From an uncultured Marvinbryantia sp. (lineage in GTDB: Bacteria > Bacillota > Clostridia > Lachnospirales > Lachnospiraceae), in assembly GCA_947630735.1 (NCBI GenBank), contig CANRIR010000005.1:1-64000 (forward strand): a stretch of 64,000 nucleotides of DNA. Direction: 5' to 3'. The position numbers and the translations under genes were made by a program. Position 1 is the stretch's first letter, and each line of letters begins with the position of its first letter. The notes under the pieces are model-generated. The model made no database searches. It had not been told where the DNA came from and saw only the letters and a program-made list of their open reading frames with translations. Shown here in pieces: positions 19,464 to 26,573 of the stretch.

Positions 19464-19535
19464 CATACGGGAGAAAACCCTGTGACCGATCCGCGCGCAC
19501 AGGGCTTCTCGGCGGCAGGAGGAGGGCATGGCATT

Positions 19536-19775
19536 ATGAGATTAGATAAATTTTTGAAGGTTTCCCGTCTGATCAAGCGCAGGACGGTGGCAAACGAGGC
19601 CTGTGATGCCGGCAGGGTGCTGGTCAACGGAAAAGTGGCGAAGGCCTCCGTGAACATAAAAGAGGGGGACGTGATCGAGATACAGTTCGGCACAAAGAGC
19701 GTGCGCGTGGAGGCAGTGAGCGTGCAGGAGACCGTCCGCAAGGAGGAGGCGCAGGAGATGTACCGCTATCTGTAA
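19536..19775 (+). CDS. rqcP: RqcP/YabO-type S4-domain RNA-binding protein
   Basis: The 79-residue protein is essentially one S4 domain (MRLDKFLKVSRLIKRRTVAN at the start, then GRVLVNGKVAK). RqcP works with RqcH in Ala-tailing of nascent chains on obstructed 50S subunits. The position before yabP, yabQ and divIC is the same as in Bacillus. GGAGGG precedes ATG 19536; upstream in-frame codons would add unrelated residues. Confidence 0.92.
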   Translation: MRLDKFLKVSRLIKRRTVANEACDAGRVLVNGKVAKASVNIKEGDVIEIQFGTKSVRVEAVSVQETVRKEEAQEMYRYL

Positions 19776-19799
19776 CGGCGCTTCTTTTGACGCGGCAAG

Positions 19800-19828
19800 A
19801 AATAATTCCGTCTTCCGGCGCATATACT
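19800..19828 (+). promoter_or_regulatory. Possible sigma-E promoter for yabP
   Basis: AAATA (19800-19804) and CATATACT (19821-19828) are 16 bases apart and fit the mother-cell sigma-E pattern. yabP-yabQ are known sigma-E genes in Bacillus. Confidence 0.45.
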
Positions 19829-19857
19829 AAAATGAGGATACGCACCGGGGGATAAGT

Positions 19858-20142
19858 ATGGAAGAAAAACAGATGCCAAGGGCACATAAGGTAGTCGTGG
19901 TGGGAAGGAAATCCGGTACCGTCAGCGGCATATCGGATGTGCTTTCTTTTGATGAGAATGAGATCGTTCTGGACACCGACATGGGACTGCTGACCATCAA
20001 GGGGAAGGAGCTGCATATCAGCCGTCTCACGCTGGAGCTGGGCGAGGCGGATCTGGAAGGGAAAGTGGACAGTTTCGTATACTCTGAGCGCGGCCACAAG
20101 AAAAAACAGGAAGGCAGCCTGGTGCGCAGGCTGTTCCGCTAG
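19858..20142 (+). CDS. yabP: Sporulation protein YabP
   Basis: The 94-residue protein matches the YabP/YqfC family: VVVVGRKSGTVSGISDV, then FDENEIVLDTDMGLLTIKG and LHISRLTLELGEADLEG. It acts in the mother cell during spore formation. Only one base separates it from yabQ. GGGGG precedes ATG 19858. Confidence 0.92.
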   Translation: MEEKQMPRAHKVVVVGRKSGTVSGISDVLSFDENEIVLDTDMGLLTIKGKELHISRLTLELGEADLEGKVDSFVYSERGHKKKQEGSLVRRLFR

Positions 20143-20143
20143 C

Positions 20144-20488
20144 ATGAGCGCGGTCGTGCGGCAGGAGGCCGTGTTCTTTGGCGCCAGTATCCTCACGGGC
20201 ATTTTTCTGGTGTGGTCTTATGATCTGTTCCGGATCTTCCGCAGGATCGTTCCGCATCACATGATCGCGGTCAGCGTGGAGGATCTTGTGTACTGGATCG
20301 CTGTCTCGCTGGTCATTTTCGGCATGATCTTTGAAAAAAATAACGGGGCCCTGCGGGGATATTCCTTTGTGGGCATCCTGCTGGGAGTCTGGACGCAGTG
20401 CTTCGCGGAGTCACTTTTTCGCAAGATGTGGATAAAACTGTTGAAAAAGATGAAAAAAAGGCGTAGAATGTCAGTAAACCAAAGATAG
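20144..20488 (+). CDS. yabQ: Spore cortex protein YabQ
   Basis: The 114-residue membrane protein has about three hydrophobic helices and the typical start VRQEAVFFGASILTGIFLVW followed by YDLFRIFRRIVPH. YabQ is needed for cortex formation and sits in the outer forespore membrane. It is a little shorter than the Bacillus protein. It follows yabP with no gap, so the pair should be co-translated. Confidence 0.9.
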   Translation: MSAVVRQEAVFFGASILTGIFLVWSYDLFRIFRRIVPHHMIAVSVEDLVYWIAVSLVIFGMIFEKNNGALRGYSFVGILLGVWTQCFAESLFRKMWIKLLKKMKKRRRMSVNQR

Positions 20489-20519
20489 AGAAAGTCTTTG
20501 ACAGGGGAGAATCCGATCT

Positions 20520-20819
20520 ATGAAAGCAAAAAAGCGGACTAAGGGGCGAAACCGTGGGGAGATGATCTGCATCTCTGCAGTCGTTCTTGTGCTGATGGGT
20601 GTAGTGTTTTATAAGAGCAGCGAGCTGGAGAAAAAGAATGCGGGATATGAGATGAAGATCGCCCAGCTCAACGAAGAGATCGCACAGGAGAGCGAGCGCG
20701 CACAAGAGCTGGAAGAGCTGAAAGAATATGTAAACACGCCGGAATACGCCGGGGAGGCGGCCATGGAAAAATTGGGCATGGCAGGCGAGGACGAGATCCT
20801 TTTCCGTGCGCAGCAGTAG
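20520..20819 (+). CDS. divIC: FtsB/DivIC-type septum formation protein
   Basis: The 99-residue protein has a basic cytoplasmic tail (KAKKRTKGRNRGE), one membrane helix (about residues 16-34), a coiled coil (SSELEKKNAGYEMKIAQLNE and on) and the family tail with YVNTPEYAGEAAMEKLGM. It takes part in the division complex with FtsL and DivIB. The position after yabQ is conserved in Firmicutes. GGGGAG precedes ATG 20520. Confidence 0.9.
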   Translation: MKAKKRTKGRNRGEMICISAVVLVLMGVVFYKSSELEKKNAGYEMKIAQLNEEIAQESERAQELEELKEYVNTPEYAGEAAMEKLGMAGEDEILFRAQQ

Positions 20820-20882
20820 CCTGCAGCGGCGGAAGACGCAAAGGCAGGACAGCGCAGGGCGGTATAATATTTCAAAATTTGG

Positions 20883-20911
20883 TTGACAATAGAATGGAAA
20901 CCAGATATAAT
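20883..20911 (+). promoter_or_regulatory. Consensus promoter of the repeat/tRNA-Met transcript
   Basis: TTGACA (20883-20888) and TATAAT (20906-20911) are perfect consensus elements 17 bases apart. Transcription should begin at about 20918, exactly at the edge of the 112-bp repeats, and continue into tRNA-Met. Confidence 0.85.
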
Positions 20912-20920
20912 ACTTTCTAT

Positions 20921-21173
20921 GCATCATGTCCGCTTCGCGAACATGATATGACAGAGGACACACGCGCATAAAGATCGCTCTGCGAGCGATGGCGCACTGT
21001 GTCTCCGCTCTTTCAGAGCGGGACATATTCGTGCATCATGTCCGCTGCGCGAACATGATATGACAGAGGACACACGCGCATAGGAATCGCTCTGCGAGCG
21101 ATGGCGCACTGTGTCTCCGCTCTTTCAGAGCGGGACATATTCGTGCATCATGTTCGTTTCACGAACATGATAT
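20921..21173 (+). repeat. 112-bp tandem repeat with nested palindromes
   Basis: Copies begin at 20921 and 21033, with a 29-base third copy at 21145, so the period is exactly 112. The two full copies differ at only a few positions. Each unit holds three inverted repeats: ATCATGT..ACATGAT; GACACA..GCGC around ATCGCTCTGCGAGCGAT and back to TGTGTC; and CCGCTCTTTCAGAGCGG flanked by TGTC/GACA. The third copy has a perfect 11-bp stem and ends three bases before the tRNA. No convincing coding frame. The units lie inside the promoter-to-tRNA interval, so they are transcribed. Confidence 0.9.
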
Positions 21174-21175
21174 AT

Positions 21176-21249
21176 GGCGGAATAGCTCAGTTGGCTAGAG
21201 CACACGGTTCATACCCGTGGTGTCGAGAGTTCAAATCTCCCTTCCGCTA
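21176..21249 (+). tRNA. tRNA-Met (anticodon CAT)
   Basis: The cloverleaf is complete: acceptor GGCGGAA with TTCCGCT (a G-U pair at the end, as in other elongator Met tRNAs), anticodon stem ACGGT/ACCCGT region with CAT at 21210-21212, and T arm GAGAGTTCAAATCTC. No CCA is encoded. The first acceptor base pair is not C-A mismatched, so I favour the elongator over the initiator form. Confidence 0.93.
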
Positions 21250-21256
21250 TTTTGGA

Positions 21257-21301
21257 AAACCTCGAAAGATACTTTTTTGAGAAGTGTCTTCGAGGTTTTT
21301 T
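21257..21301 (+). terminator. Terminator after tRNA-Met
   Basis: AAACCTCGAAAGA pairs with TCTTCGAGGTTT, with an inner ACTT/AAGT extension, followed by TTTTTT. Confidence 0.82.
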
Positions 21302-21482
21302 GCGTGGACGACGGAAAATTCCGGAATTTATCAAAAGTGCACAAAATTTCATAAAAAATTTAGAAAATATTAGGATTCTGTCCCTTGCTTTTTTGGATAA
21401 TTGTGCTAAAATATGCTCGTATCAAGTGGCAGATGCGCTGATACAGTTTAGAAAGGTTCGAAGATTTGAGGAGGATTAAAAA

Positions 21483-21719
21483 ATGAAAAAGAGAGTAATA
21501 GCTTTGGCAGCAGTTCTGGCATTTGCAGGTGCACTTGCGGTTGGCTGCGGCAGCAAGAAGGCAGAGACGGAGGCGGCTCCGGCTACAGAGGCTACCACGG
21601 AAGCAACCACAGAAGCTCCGGCTACAGAGGCTGAGGAGACAGAAGCTGCAACCACAGAGGCGGCGGCTACAGAGGCTGAGACCACAGAGGCAGCTACCAC
21701 AGAAGCGGCGACTGAGTAG
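21483..21719 (+). CDS. Small Thr/Glu/Ala-repeat lipoprotein
   Basis: The 78-residue product has a signal peptide (KKRVIALAAVLAFAGALAVG) ending in a lipobox-like AVGC (Cys near residue 22), so it is probably lipid-anchored outside the membrane. The mature part is almost entirely Thr, Glu and Ala (ATEATTEAT-type repeats) and has no fold. It may be a spacer-like surface peptide or the N-terminal remnant of a larger solute-binding lipoprotein; similar TEA runs occur at the C-terminus of MetQ (35580-35628) and in the LytR_C protein (55000-55060). GGAGG precedes ATG 21483, and a terminator follows. Confidence 0.65.
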   Translation: MKKRVIALAAVLAFAGALAVGCGSKKAETEAAPATEATTEATTEAPATEAEETEAATTEAAATEAETTEAATTEAATE

Positions 21720-21754
21720 ATCAGGTTCCGATAGTTTTATAAAGACGAAAGAGG

Positions 21755-21783
21755 GCGCTGTGCAGATCCTGCACAGCGCTTTT
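21755..21783 (+). terminator. Terminator after the TE-rich lipoprotein
   Basis: GCGCTGTGCAG (21755-21765) and CTGCACAGCGC (21769-21779) form a perfect 11-bp stem around ATC, followed by TTTT. Confidence 0.88.
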
Positions 21784-21829
21784 ATCGTGGAGAAGATGAT
21801 CGCGCGTCCTAATATTTGTAACAAAATGC

Positions 21830-21858
21830 TTGACAAGCCCGATGGTTTATGGTAACAT
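21830..21858 (+). promoter_or_regulatory. Promoter of tRNA-Thr
   Basis: TTGACA (21830-21835) and TAACAT (21853-21858) are 17 bases apart, about 28 bases before the tRNA. Confidence 0.72.
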
Positions 21859-21885
21859 CTAATACCGTAGCGAGCAATCTCGCAG

Positions 21886-21958
21886 GCTGGTGTGGCACAG
21901 GTGGTAGCGCACCTCATTGGTAGTGAGGAGGTCACGGGTCCGAGTCCCGTCACCAGCT
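21886..21958 (+). tRNA. tRNA-Thr (anticodon GGT)
   Basis: Acceptor GCTGGTG pairs with CACCAGC. The anticodon arm CCTCA-TTGGTAG-TGAGG gives GGT. The T arm is ACGGGTCCGAGTCCCGT. Discriminator is T; no CCA is encoded. Confidence 0.93.
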
Positions 21959-21960
21959 TA

Positions 21961-21990
21961 AAAAAATGGCTTATCAAAGCCATTTTTTTA
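21961..21990. terminator. Bidirectional terminator between tRNA-Thr and rlmB
   Basis: AAAAAATGGCTT and AAGCCATTTTTT pair around ATCA. The A and T tracts let it work on both strands, ending tRNA-Thr and the minus-strand rlmB transcript. Confidence 0.85.
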
Positions 21991-22009
21991 TGCAGATCCA
22001 ATTTTTATG

Positions 22010-22750
22010 CTAATTCATCCGCTGCCGCACAATCTCAAACGCCATCACGCCTGCCGCCACCGAGGCATTGAGGGAATCGATGTCCCCTTTCATCGGGATG
22101 GAGGCCACATAATCGCACTTCTCTTTTACCAGACGTCCCACGCCTTCGCCCTCGCCGCCGATCACCAGGCCGATGGGGCCCGTGAGGTTCAGCCTGTACA
22201 TGGTCTCCCCGCCCATATCTGCGCAGACAAACCAGAGTCCTTTTTCTTTTAATTCCTCTATGGTCTTTACAAGATTGGTCACTTTCGCCACCGGCGTGTA
22301 ATTCAGGGCACCGGCCGACGCTTTTGCCACCGTGGCGGTGAGGCCGGACGCACGGCGTTTCGGAATGATGACCCCGTGGGCACCCGCAAGGTTTGCCGTG
22401 CGGATGATGGCTCCCAGGTTGTGGGGATCCTCAATGCCGTCCAGCAGAAACAGGAAGGGATCCTCCCCCCGCTCCCGCGCCAGATGAAGCATATCTTCAA
22501 TCTCCGCATATTCGTACGCCGCGGCGTACGCGATGACCCCCTGGTGTTTGCCGGTTTCGCTCATCTGGTCTAGGCGCTCCTTTTGCACAAACTGGATCAG
22601 GGTGTCCTGCTTTTTCGCCTCGCGGATGATGGTGCGCACCGGGCCGTCCTGGCAGCCGTCCAGCACGAACAGCTTATCGATGGTCCTGCCTGCCCGGAAT
22701 GCCTCCGCCACAGCATTTCTTCCTTCAATGGTAAATTCTTCGTACCGCAT
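22010..22750 (-). CDS. rlmB: 23S rRNA (guanosine-2'-O-) methyltransferase RlmB
   Basis: The 246-residue SPOUT-class enzyme uses SAM to methylate 23S rRNA (G2251 in E. coli numbering). The N-terminal substrate-binding domain begins with EGRNAVAEAFRAGRTIDKLF. The knotted C-terminal domain has DGIEDPHNLGAIIRTA (motif 1), GLVIGGEGEGVG (motif 2) and IPMKGDIDSLNASVAAGV (motif 3). It is the last gene of the minus-strand cluster cysS-mrnC-rlmB; the spacing to mrnC is nine bases. Confidence 0.94.
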   Translation of the reverse strand: MRYEEFTIEGRNAVAEAFRAGRTIDKLFVLDGCQDGPVRTIIREAKKQDTLIQFVQKERLDQMSETGKHQGVIAYAAAYEYAEIEDMLHLARERGEDPFLFLLDGIEDPHNLGAIIRTANLAGAHGVIIPKRRASGLTATVAKASAGALNYTPVAKVTNLVKTIEELKEKGLWFVCADMGGETMYRLNLTGPIGLVIGGEGEGVGRLVKEKCDYVASIPMKGDIDSLNASVAAGVMAFEIVRQRMN

Positions 22751-22759
22751 ATATGCTCC

Positions 22760-23242
22760 TCACTGCGCCGGATCGCTTTTTTCTGCGCCTTGGTTCCGTG
22801 GGCCCGGCATTTCGGGAAGCCCCGCGAGAGCCGCCTGTATCAGATCGATCATGCGCGCCGTCTCTTTTTTCAGATAAAGGTACCCCATCAGGGCCTCAAA
22901 GCCGGTCGCCCGAAGGTAGTCTTCCAGGCTGGCGTTTTTCGCGTGGCTGTATGGCTTTGCGTTCTTTCCGCGCCGGTAGACGGCCTCCTCCTCCGCGCTT
23001 AAAAGGGGAAGTAAGATATCCATCATCCCGGACTGCGTCTGGGCCTTTACCAGGGCGCTGGCCCTGTTGTGCAGCTTCCGCACGGCGCAGCTGCCCTGCT
23101 CCACCAGCATGGTGCGGATGGCCAGATCGTAGACGGCGTCCCCGATATAGGCCAGCACCAGCGGCGAATATGTGCGCAGATCCGCCTCCGAAAGCTGCAT
23201 CCGCTCGTTCAGATACGCGAGGAAATCTACGCTCTCTCCCAT
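22760..23242 (-). CDS. mrnC: Mini-ribonuclease III
   Basis: The 160-residue protein is an RNase III catalytic domain without a double-stranded RNA-binding domain. [20 protein letters not shown] carries the family's conserved catalytic segment near residues 25-44. In Bacillus it matures the 23S rRNA 3' end. Its start overlaps the end of cysS by 16 bases, and this cysS-mrnC-rlmB order is widespread in Firmicutes. Confidence 0.93.
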   Translation of the reverse strand: MGESVDFLAYLNERMQLSEADLRTYSPLVLAYIGDAVYDLAIRTMLVEQGSCAVRKLHNRASALVKAQTQSGMMDILLPLLSAEEEAVYRRGKNAKPYSHAKNASLEDYLRATGFEALMGYLYLKKETARMIDLIQAALAGLPEMPGPRNQGAEKSDPAQ

Positions 23243-24636
23243 TTTACACCTTCCCGGGTATCTTTCAGCACAATGCCCTGCTTTAAAAGGATGTCCCGGA
23301 TCTCGTCGGCGCGGGCAAAATTTTTCGCCTTTCTGGCCGCCTGGCGCTCCTCGATCAGCGCCTCGATCTCGCTGTCCAGCACTTCCTCTTTCTTCTCCAC
23401 GATCAGCCCCAGGATATCGGCGAGCTCCGTGATCTTGTTCTTTACCGCGTCCGCAAACGCCCGGGAACTCTCGGTCGACACGTTTGTGTTCGCGTATTTT
23501 ACCAGCTCGAAGATGGCGGAGATGGCGTCGGCCGTGTTGAAGTCGTCGTCCATCGCCTCGTCAAATTTCTTTTCATATTCCGAAAGGGATGCCGTCTCCT
23601 GTGTCTCCGCCTCCGTCATTTCCGCGGTCTGCGCGTTTGCGGACAGGAATTTCAGGTTCTCCACCGCGGTGACGATGCGCTCCAGCCCGTTTGCGGAAGC
23701 CTCCATCAGCTCGGCGCTGAAATTTAAGGGGCTGCGGTAGTGCGCGCTCAGCATAAAGAAGCGCAGCACCTGCAGATCATAGCGCTCCGCGATCTCCCGC
23801 ACGGTAAAGAAGTTGCCCAGGGATTTGGACATTTTCCGGTTGTCTATGTTCAAGAATCCGTTGTGCATCCAGTAGCGCGCAAAGATCTTGCCGTTGCAGC
23901 ACTCGCTCTGGGCGATCTCGTTCTCATGGTGCGGGAAGATGAGGTCCTCGCCGCCCGCGTGAATGTCGATCTCCTCGCCCAGATATTTTTTCGCCATCAC
24001 GGAGCACTCGATGTGCCAGCCGGGACGGCCCTTGCACCACGGGGACTCCCAGAAGGGTTCGCCCTCTTTTTTCGGCTTCCAGAGCACAAAATCCAGAGGG
24101 TCTTCCTTCTGCTCCTCGCCGGTCACCAGAAGGGAGCGGTTCCCGCCCCGCAGATCGTCCAGGTTTTTGTGTGAGAGCTTTCCGTACTCCTTAAATTTCC
24201 GGGTGCGGAAATAGACCGTGCCGTCTTCTGCCACATAGGCGAAACCCTTATCGATGAGGGTTTGGATCATCTCGATCATGCCGTCGATCTCCTGCGTGGC
24301 CTGCGGATGGGTTGTGGCGGGGCGCACGTTCATGCCCTGCATATCCTTTTTGCACTCCTCGATGTAGCGCTGGGAGATCTCCTCCGCCGTGACGCCCTCC
24401 TCCATGGCCTTTTTGATGATCTTGTCGTCCACGTCCGTGAAGTTCGACACATAATTTACCTCGTAGCCCCGGTGCTCCATATAGCGCCGCGCCGTGTCAA
24501 ACACGATCATGGGGCGGGCGTTGCCGATGTGGATCAGGTTGTACACGGTGGGCCCGCACACATACATACTCACTTTTCCAGGCACCAGGGGCACAAATTC
24601 TTCTTTCTGTTTTGTCAGCGTATTGTATATTTTCAT
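23227..24636 (-). CDS. cysS: Cysteinyl-tRNA synthetase
   Basis: The 469-residue class I synthetase has the first Zn ligand and HIGH-like box in [16 protein letters not shown] (about residues 27-42), Zn-site residues in [10 protein letters not shown] and [13 protein letters not shown], and KMSKS in [11 protein letters not shown] start at the M before KIYNTL because GGTGGAG sits just upstream; the longer frame would add ten unrelated residues. Transcribed from a promoter overlapping the ispF stop codon. Confidence 0.96.
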   Translation of the reverse strand: MKIYNTLTKQKEEFVPLVPGKVSMYVCGPTVYNLIHIGNARPMIVFDTARRYMEHRGYEVNYVSNFTDVDDKIIKKAMEEGVTAEEISQRYIEECKKDMQGMNVRPATTHPQATQEIDGMIEMIQTLIDKGFAYVAEDGTVYFRTRKFKEYGKLSHKNLDDLRGGNRSLLVTGEEQKEDPLDFVLWKPKKEGEPFWESPWCKGRPGWHIECSVMAKKYLGEEIDIHAGGEDLIFPHHENEIAQSECCNGKIFARYWMHNGFLNIDNRKMSKSLGNFFTVREIAERYDLQVLRFFMLSAHYRSPLNFSAELMEASANGLERIVTAVENLKFLSANAQTAEMTEAETQETASLSEYEKKFDEAMDDDFNTADAISAIFELVKYANTNVSTESSRAFADAVKNKITELADILGLIVEKKEEVLDSEIEALIEERQAARKAKNFARADEIRDILLKQGIVLKDTREGVKWERA

Positions 24637-24669
24637 AAAAATCTCCACCTGTCTTTCTTTATTCACTTA

Positions 24670-24698
24670 AGTGTATTGGAAATTTCCGGATTTGTCAA
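24670..24698 (-). promoter_or_regulatory. Promoter of cysS overlapping the ispF stop
   Basis: On the minus strand TTGACA (24693-24698) and TACACT (24670-24675) are 17 bases apart. The ispF stop TGA is part of the -35 element. A GGAAATTTCC palindrome (24678-24687) lies in the spacer and could be an operator. Confidence 0.65.
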
Positions 24699-25246
24699 CA
24701 GGTTCCGGGCCGGATCGCTCTGCCGCAGCCCGGGCAGCCGTCCTGACTGTAAGCGCAGATATCGGGCTGATCCAATAAGGACGTAAGGAGGCATACCGCA
24801 TGGGAGGCGATCCCCTCGCCGCTTCCCGTAAAGCCGAGGCCTTCCTCCGTGGTGGCCTTGATATTTACCTGGCCCGGCGAGATGCCCAGCGCCTCCGCCA
24901 CATTCGCCGCCATCTGCGGCATGTGATCCCGCAGTTTCGGCCGCTGTGCGATGATCGTCGCGTCGATATTTTCCACTATATAATTGTGTTCTTCCAAAAG
25001 ATCCGCCACGCGGCGCAGGAGAGTGATGCTGGATATCCCCTCGTAGGCCGGATCCGTGTCCGGGAAATGCCTGCCAATGTCGCCCAGAGCCGCCGCCCCC
25101 AGAAGCGCGTCCATGATGGCATGCACAGCCACATCCGCGTCCGAGTGTCCCAGCAGTCCTTTCTCATAGGGGATCTCCACGCCGCACAGGATCAGCTTCC
25201 GGCCTTCCGTCAGCCTGTGCACATCATATCCCATTCCAATTCTCAT
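24695..25246 (-). CDS. ispF: 2-C-methyl-D-erythritol 2,4-cyclodiphosphate synthase
   Basis: The enzyme acts in the MEP isoprenoid pathway. Start [11 protein letters not shown] gives the Zn ligands D8 and H10, and [20 protein letters not shown] the third His. The body ends at [12 protein letters not shown] as usual for a protein of about 157 residues, but here 25 or so residues follow, including DGCPGCG and a final Cys. This tail is unusual. ATG 25246 is chosen over an upstream in-frame ATG because the family starts at this Met. Confidence 0.93.
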   Translation of the reverse strand: MRIGMGYDVHRLTEGRKLILCGVEIPYEKGLLGHSDADVAVHAIMDALLGAAALGDIGRHFPDTDPAYEGISSITLLRRVADLLEEHNYIVENIDATIIAQRPKLRDHMPQMAANVAEALGISPGQVNIKATTEEGLGFTGSGEGIASHAVCLLTSLLDQPDICAYSQDGCPGCGRAIRPGTC

Positions 25247-25411
25247 ATCATCCACGCTCCTGTCTTTTTTCTTCACTCTAGCACAGAAACCGTATTCCTG
25301 CAAGGGCGGAGGTAAAAAGTGTGGCATGCATCGCAGGGTTTTCGTTTTATGCCGGAAACTCTGGAAAAAAATAAATTAGTATGCTATTCTTAGTCCAAAG
25401 GAGAGAAGTCT

Positions 25412-25582
25412 ATGAAGAACCAAACCATGATGCAATACTTTGAGTGGTACCTGCCGCAGGACGGCCGTTTCTGGCAGCAGTGCCGGGCGCAGGCCGAAGA
25501 ACTGCGAAAAGCCGGCGTGTTCCCTGTAAACGGCGGGTCGGTGTCCGTGTGGGTGCTTGAGAGCACCGCAGAGAAATTATGA
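25412..25582 (+). pseudogene. Alpha-amylase remnant with internal in-frame deletion
   Basis: The 56-codon frame starts KNQTMMQYFEWYLPQDGRFW, the N-terminus of cytoplasmic GH13 alpha-amylases, and continues through AEELRKAG. It then jumps to FPVNGGSVSVWV, the last strand of the amylase C-terminal domain. The roughly 400 residues between, including the whole catalytic barrel, are missing. A good RBS (AAGGAGAG) precedes ATG 25412, so the peptide may still be made. Its TGA (25580-25582) overlaps the ATG of the next gene, so its translation signals may now serve that gene. Confidence 0.8.
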
Positions 25583-26457
25583 AAAGGATCCTGAACTATT
25601 CCGTGGGGGAGGATGGCCGGGATCTGTCCGTCGCCGCGTATCTGCGGGGAAAGGGCTATTCCAGGCATATCCTGACACACATCAAAAATACGCCGGACGG
25701 GTTTCTGAAAAACGGACGTCCGGCGCGACCGTACGAGCCGCTTACGCCAGGGGATCTGCTCACGGTGCTGGTGCTGGAGGAGGAGTCCTCCGAAAAGATC
25801 GAACCGGTTCCTCTGCACTTTGGCGTCGTCTATGAGGACGCGGACATTCTGATCGTGGACAAACCGGCGGATATGCCCATCCATCCGTCTGTGCACAACC
25901 ACGGCAACACGCTGGCGAACGCCCTGGCGTACTACTACGCGTGCCGGGGCGAGGCGTTCGTCTACCGGTGCATCACGCGGCTGGACCGCGACACCACCGG
26001 GCTTCTGGTAATCGCAAAACATATGCTGAGCGCGGCCATCCTGTCCAATATGGCGATCCGGCGCGAGATCCGCCGGGAATATGTGGCCATCGTGGAGGGG
26101 GAAACGCCTCCGCAGGGCGTGATAGACGCCCCGATCGCCCGCAAAGAGGGCTCCGTGCTGGAGCGGACGGTAGACTTTGCGCGCGGAGAGAGGGCGGTCA
26201 CGCATTACCGCACGCTGGCGTGCGAAAACGGATATTCTCTGGTCCGGCTGAGACTGGAGACGGGGCGCACGCACCAGATCCGCGTGCACATGAAGCATAT
26301 CGGGCACCCCGTCATCGGGGACTTTCTCTACAACCCGGATTTCCGGGCGATGAACCGGCAGGCCCTGCACTCCTGCAGCCTGTCGTTTGCGCACCCCATT
26401 ACCGGGGAACCCCTGGAATTTACATCCGAGCCGCCGTGGCGATGGCCCTGCGCGTAA
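25579..26457 (+). CDS. RluA-family pseudouridine synthase
   Basis: The 292-residue protein has an S4-like N-terminal part (about residues 1-75) and the RluA catalytic domain. The catalytic Asp lies in TRLDRDTTGLLVIAK (motif II, usually HRLDRxTSG; the His is Thr here), and GRTHQIRVHMKHIGHPVIGD is motif III. It isomerises uridine in rRNA or tRNA; the site cannot be told. ATG 25579 overlaps the stop of the amylase remnant, suggesting coupled translation. Confidence 0.9.
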   Translation: MKRILNYSVGEDGRDLSVAAYLRGKGYSRHILTHIKNTPDGFLKNGRPARPYEPLTPGDLLTVLVLEEESSEKIEPVPLHFGVVYEDADILIVDKPADMPIHPSVHNHGNTLANALAYYYACRGEAFVYRCITRLDRDTTGLLVIAKHMLSAAILSNMAIRREIRREYVAIVEGETPPQGVIDAPIARKEGSVLERTVDFARGERAVTHYRTLACENGYSLVRLRLETGRTHQIRVHMKHIGHPVIGDFLYNPDFRAMNRQALHSCSLSFAHPITGEPLEFTSEPPWRWPCA

Positions 26458-26573
26458 ACGCAAACCCGATGCCCTGCGTAGAAGCGCAGAGCTGTGATAT
26501 TTACCCAATCTGGAAGTGTGGAATCGCCGCGGCACTTGCCCTGTGCGTAAAATATAGAAAGGGAGACGCTGCA

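Noticed and set aside
20924..21109. Small minus-strand protein inside the repeats
   Set aside because: The frame is created by the repeat itself, has no RBS, and reads against the consensus promoter.
20921..21173. CRISPR array
   Set aside because: The units are 112 bases with no spacers and near-identical throughout; there are no cas genes.
21252..21479. 75-codon frame after tRNA-Met
   Set aside because: It begins inside the terminator stem and has no RBS or recognisable product.
24637..24694. T-box leader for cysS
   Set aside because: Only about 30 bases separate the transcription start from the RBS, far too short for a T-box.
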